Shown here piece by piece: positions 31,908 through 34,040 of a DNA stretch of 34,040 nt. The DNA lies in assembly GCF_009208075.1 (NCBI RefSeq), contig NZ_WFKJ01000034.1, positions 1-34,040 on the forward strand, in the 5' to 3' direction. The notes under the pieces are model-generated. The model had not been told where the DNA came from, did not search any database, and saw nothing but the letters and a program-made list of their open reading frames with translations. The DNA is from Poseidonibacter ostreae. GTDB taxonomy: Bacteria > Campylobacterota > Campylobacteria > Campylobacterales > Arcobacteraceae. The stretch's first letter is position 1, and each line of letters starts with the position of its first letter. Position numbers and translations under genes: made by a program.

Positions 31908-33821
31908 TTATAAAGCTTTTGCAGTAATTCTATTTAATCTTTGTGCAAAGGCAACTGCATCAGTAATTTCCATACCTTCAGATAATTTTGCTTGGTCTAA
32001 TAATACCCATGAAACATCAGAAACTAATGCATCATCAGCTAAACCATTTAATTTTGTAACGATTTCATGATCAGGGTTGATTTCTAAAATAGGAGCAGAA
32101 TCAGGCATTGCTTGTCCCATTACTTTCATCATTTGTGCCATTTGAGCCATTTGTGCATCTCCAGCATCTTTAACAACACAAGATGGAGATTCACTTAATC
32201 TGTTTGTAACTCTAACATCTGAAACTGATTCACCTAAAATTTCTTTTATTTTTTTAGTAATATCTTCAAATTTAGCTTCAACTTCTTTTTTAGCTTCTTC
32301 AGACTGTTCAACTTTTGGAGCTTCAGCAGATGTAATATCTTTGAATTCCCACTCTTGGTAAGCGCCATACATTGGAGTAATAATCTCATCAATTTCTTTA
32401 TCATCTAAGATAAGAACTTCGATATCATTTTTCTTATATGCTTCTAATAATGGAGAGTTTTTAAGAACATTTTCATTTTCACCAACGATGTAGTAAATAG
32501 CTTTTTGCTCACTATCAGCAGCTTCTTTATAAGCTTTTAATGAAGTCATCTTTCCAGCTTCCGCTTTTGAAGATTTGAATCTAATTAATTCTAATAATGC
32601 TTCTTTATTAGTAAAGTCTTGATAAGCACCCTCTTTTAAAGCTCTGTTGTATTGCTCAACAAATGTAGCATATTTTTCTTCATCTTTTGACATCTTTTTA
32701 ATTTCATTTAAAATCTTTTTTACAGATGCTTGTTTGATATTTGCCATTACTCTGTTTTCTTGTAAGATTTCTCTTGAAACGTTTAATGGTAAATCTTCAG
32801 AATCAATAATACCTCTTACAAATCTTAAATAAGTTGGTAATAACTCTTTTTCAGAATCTGTAATAAATACTCTTTTAACATAAAGCTTAACACCAGGTTG
32901 GTAATCAGCTCTGTACATATCCATTGGAGCAGTTGCTGGAATATAGAATAATGTTGTATATTCATTTACACCTTCAGCTTTTGTATGAATTGTAGCCATT
33001 GGATCAGAAGAATCATGAGAAATTGATTTATAGAAATCATTATACTCATCAGCTTTTAACTTTCCTTTTGGTTGCATCCATAAAGCTGTTGCTTCATTGA
33101 TTTTTTCATTTCTATCTTCGATTGTTTTCTTTGCTTCCTTACCAGATTTTTCATCTTCTTCTGATAATTCTTCAGTTACTTCTTCTTTGTAAGATAGGAA
33201 AATTGGGTATGCAATATGGTTAGAATATTTTCCAACAATATTTTTGATTCTTTCTTTACTTGCAAATTCTTCTGCTTCTTCATCTTTTAATTTAATGTAA
33301 ATAACAGTTCCAGATGATTCTTTAGTACAAGCTGATAAATCAAACTCACCAGTACCATCTGATGACCATTTATAAGCTACTTCTTCTCCAGCTTTTTTTG
33401 AAATTACATCAACATGTGATGCAACCATAAATACTGAATAAAAACCAACACCAAATTGACCAATTAAGTTTGAATCTTTTTTAGCATCACCAGTCATTGC
33501 TTCAACAAATGATTTTGTTCCTGATTTTGCAATTGTACCAATTGAAGCAATTAAATCAGCTTCATTCATACCAATACCATTATCAATAATAGTTAATGAT
33601 TTATCTTCTTCATCAAAAGTAATATTTACTTGACCAGCCCAATCTTGAGGTAATGTTGCTTTGATTGTTTCATCTGTTAATTTTAAATAATTTAATTTAT
33701 CAATTGCATCACTTGCATTTGATACTAATTCTCTAATAAAGATTTCTTTATTTGAATATAATGAGTGAGTCATTAATTGTAAAAGTTGACCTACTTCTGT
33801 TTGAAATTGATGTTTTGCCAT
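31908..33821 (-). CDS. htpG: Molecular chaperone HtpG (Hsp90)
   Basis: 637 residues, cytoplasmic ATP-dependent chaperone. The GHKL ATPase domain shows the early YSNKEIFIRELVSNASDA segment with the Mg-binding Asn, DNGIGMNE, SGTKSF and GQFGVGFYS lid motifs. The middle domain has LYVKRVFI and the catalytic-arginine segment LPLNVSREILQENR. The C-terminal dimerisation domain ends near NRITAKAL. Length is typical for bacteria. GGAG precedes the ATG. Single-gene unit with its own terminator; no CIRCE element was seen upstream. Confidence 0.96.
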   Translation of the reverse strand: MAKHQFQTEVGQLLQLMTHSLYSNKEIFIRELVSNASDAIDKLNYLKLTDETIKATLPQDWAGQVNITFDEEDKSLTIIDNGIGMNEADLIASIGTIAKSGTKSFVEAMTGDAKKDSNLIGQFGVGFYSVFMVASHVDVISKKAGEEVAYKWSSDGTGEFDLSACTKESSGTVIYIKLKDEEAEEFASKERIKNIVGKYSNHIAYPIFLSYKEEVTEELSEEDEKSGKEAKKTIEDRNEKINEATALWMQPKGKLKADEYNDFYKSISHDSSDPMATIHTKAEGVNEYTTLFYIPATAPMDMYRADYQPGVKLYVKRVFITDSEKELLPTYLRFVRGIIDSEDLPLNVSREILQENRVMANIKQASVKKILNEIKKMSKDEEKYATFVEQYNRALKEGAYQDFTNKEALLELIRFKSSKAEAGKMTSLKAYKEAADSEQKAIYYIVGENENVLKNSPLLEAYKKNDIEVLILDDKEIDEIITPMYGAYQEWEFKDITSAEAPKVEQSEEAKKEVEAKFEDITKKIKEILGESVSDVRVTNRLSESPSCVVKDAGDAQMAQMAQMMKVMGQAMPDSAPILEINPDHEIVTKLNGLADDALVSDVSWVLLDQAKLSEGMEITDAVAFAQRLNRITAKAL

Positions 33822-33898
33822 AAAAATCTCCTGTATTTTTTAATATAATTTATTGTAATTTTATCACAACTTTATAAAAGGAAGCTAAAGTTTTAATA

Positions 33899-33933
33899 AA
33901 AACTAGCACTTTTATACATCAAGTGCTAGTTTT
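33899..33933. terminator. Orphan terminator-like hairpin upstream of htpG
   Basis: Perfect 13-bp arms (33899-33911 and 33921-33933) with a 9-nt loop. On the minus strand it is followed by TATTAAAAC after a T-rich arm end. It lies between two divergently transcribed genes, so it does not end a known coding transcript; it could end a short RNA. Confidence 0.6.
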
Positions 33934-33990
33934 ATACTTTAAAAGTTTTATTTCTTTTAAGTAAGTACACAAGAAGTAAACATAAAAAGA

Positions 33991-33998
33991 TTATAATC
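33991..33998. promoter_or_regulatory. Palindromic -10 region before the last gene
   Basis: ATTATAAT carries TATAAT on both strands. On the plus strand (33992-33997) it is 30 nt before the ATG at 34022; a second TATAAT is at 34003-34008. On the minus strand it could start a short RNA ending at the 33899-33933 hairpin. Confidence 0.35.
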
Positions 33999-34021
33999 AC
34001 TTTATAATTTAAGGATTTAAT

Positions 34022-34040
34022 ATGATAAAAAAAATATTTA
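34022..34040 (+). CDS. Start of a gene cut by the window edge
   Basis: ATG at 34022 preceded by AAGGA at 34011-34015 and a -10 box; the first residues are MIKKIF. The basic, hydrophobic start could be a signal peptide, but six codons do not allow a call. Confidence 0.45.

Noticed and set aside
33822-33898. CIRCE or other heat-shock operator upstream of htpG
   Set aside because: No TTAGCACTC-type inverted repeat found; the only strong inverted repeat looks like a terminator.

Overview
The window looks like a chromosomal stretch from a Campylobacterota bacterium, most likely Arcobacter-like. The basis is very AT-rich DNA with A/T-ending codons, promoters recognisable mainly by a TATAAT-type -10 box without a clear -35, frequent TTG starts, and family content typical of that group (IAHQWRQP-type histidine kinase, many GGDEF/EAL proteins, TRAP transport, AhpC/TrxB/TrxA). 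The species is not determined. No rRNA, tRNA, CRISPR array, insertion sequence or phage gene was recognised, and no gene-free stretch exceeds 300 bases. Start sites were re-chosen from Shine-Dalgarno (SD) spacing and -10 boxes.

Layout. 1-5.8 kb: FMN reductase, YitT membrane protein, a PIN-PhoH ATPase (probably leaderless) coupled to an HD phosphohydrolase that seems to start at ATA, PdxH and a DoxX protein. 5.8-8.5 kb: thiol peroxidase system (peroxiredoxin, TrxB, TrxA) and a small topoisomerase-type zinc-ribbon protein. 8.5-11.3 kb (minus strand): secreted pentapeptide-repeat protein, periplasmic thioredoxin-like protein, PpiC and a DbpA-type RNA helicase that seems to start at ATT. 11.4-16.5 kb: c-di-GMP region with a PAS-GGDEF-EAL protein (intact GGDEF, damaged EAL), an unknown gene coupled to a DedA protein, and a two-gene plus-strand operon (intact EAL with degenerate GGDEF, then a second degenerate GGDEF protein).

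16.5-24.2 kb is the most coherent system. On the minus strand it reads Cache histidine kinase, OmpR-type regulator, TRAP transporter DctP/DctQ/DctM, a 67-residue two-helix membrane protein, then 5-oxoprolinase PxpA/PxpB/PxpC. It suggests sensing, import and hydrolysis of 5-oxoproline (pyroglutamate). Two copies of an AGTGAG direct repeat with an 11-bp period lie upstream of both the kinase gene and dctP, each 9 nt before a -10-like hexamer. That is the geometry expected of an OmpR-family activator site, so the system probably controls itself.

24.2-34 kb: LOG-family protein, FMN-binding PNPOx-like protein, DUF4197 protein, a large methyl-accepting chemotaxis protein, several unrecognised small genes, a HepT/DUF86 toxin remnant, and htpG. 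Upstream of htpG is an orphan terminator-like hairpin that may end a short RNA. The last 19 bases begin another gene. Convergent pairs share hairpins that probably terminate in both directions.
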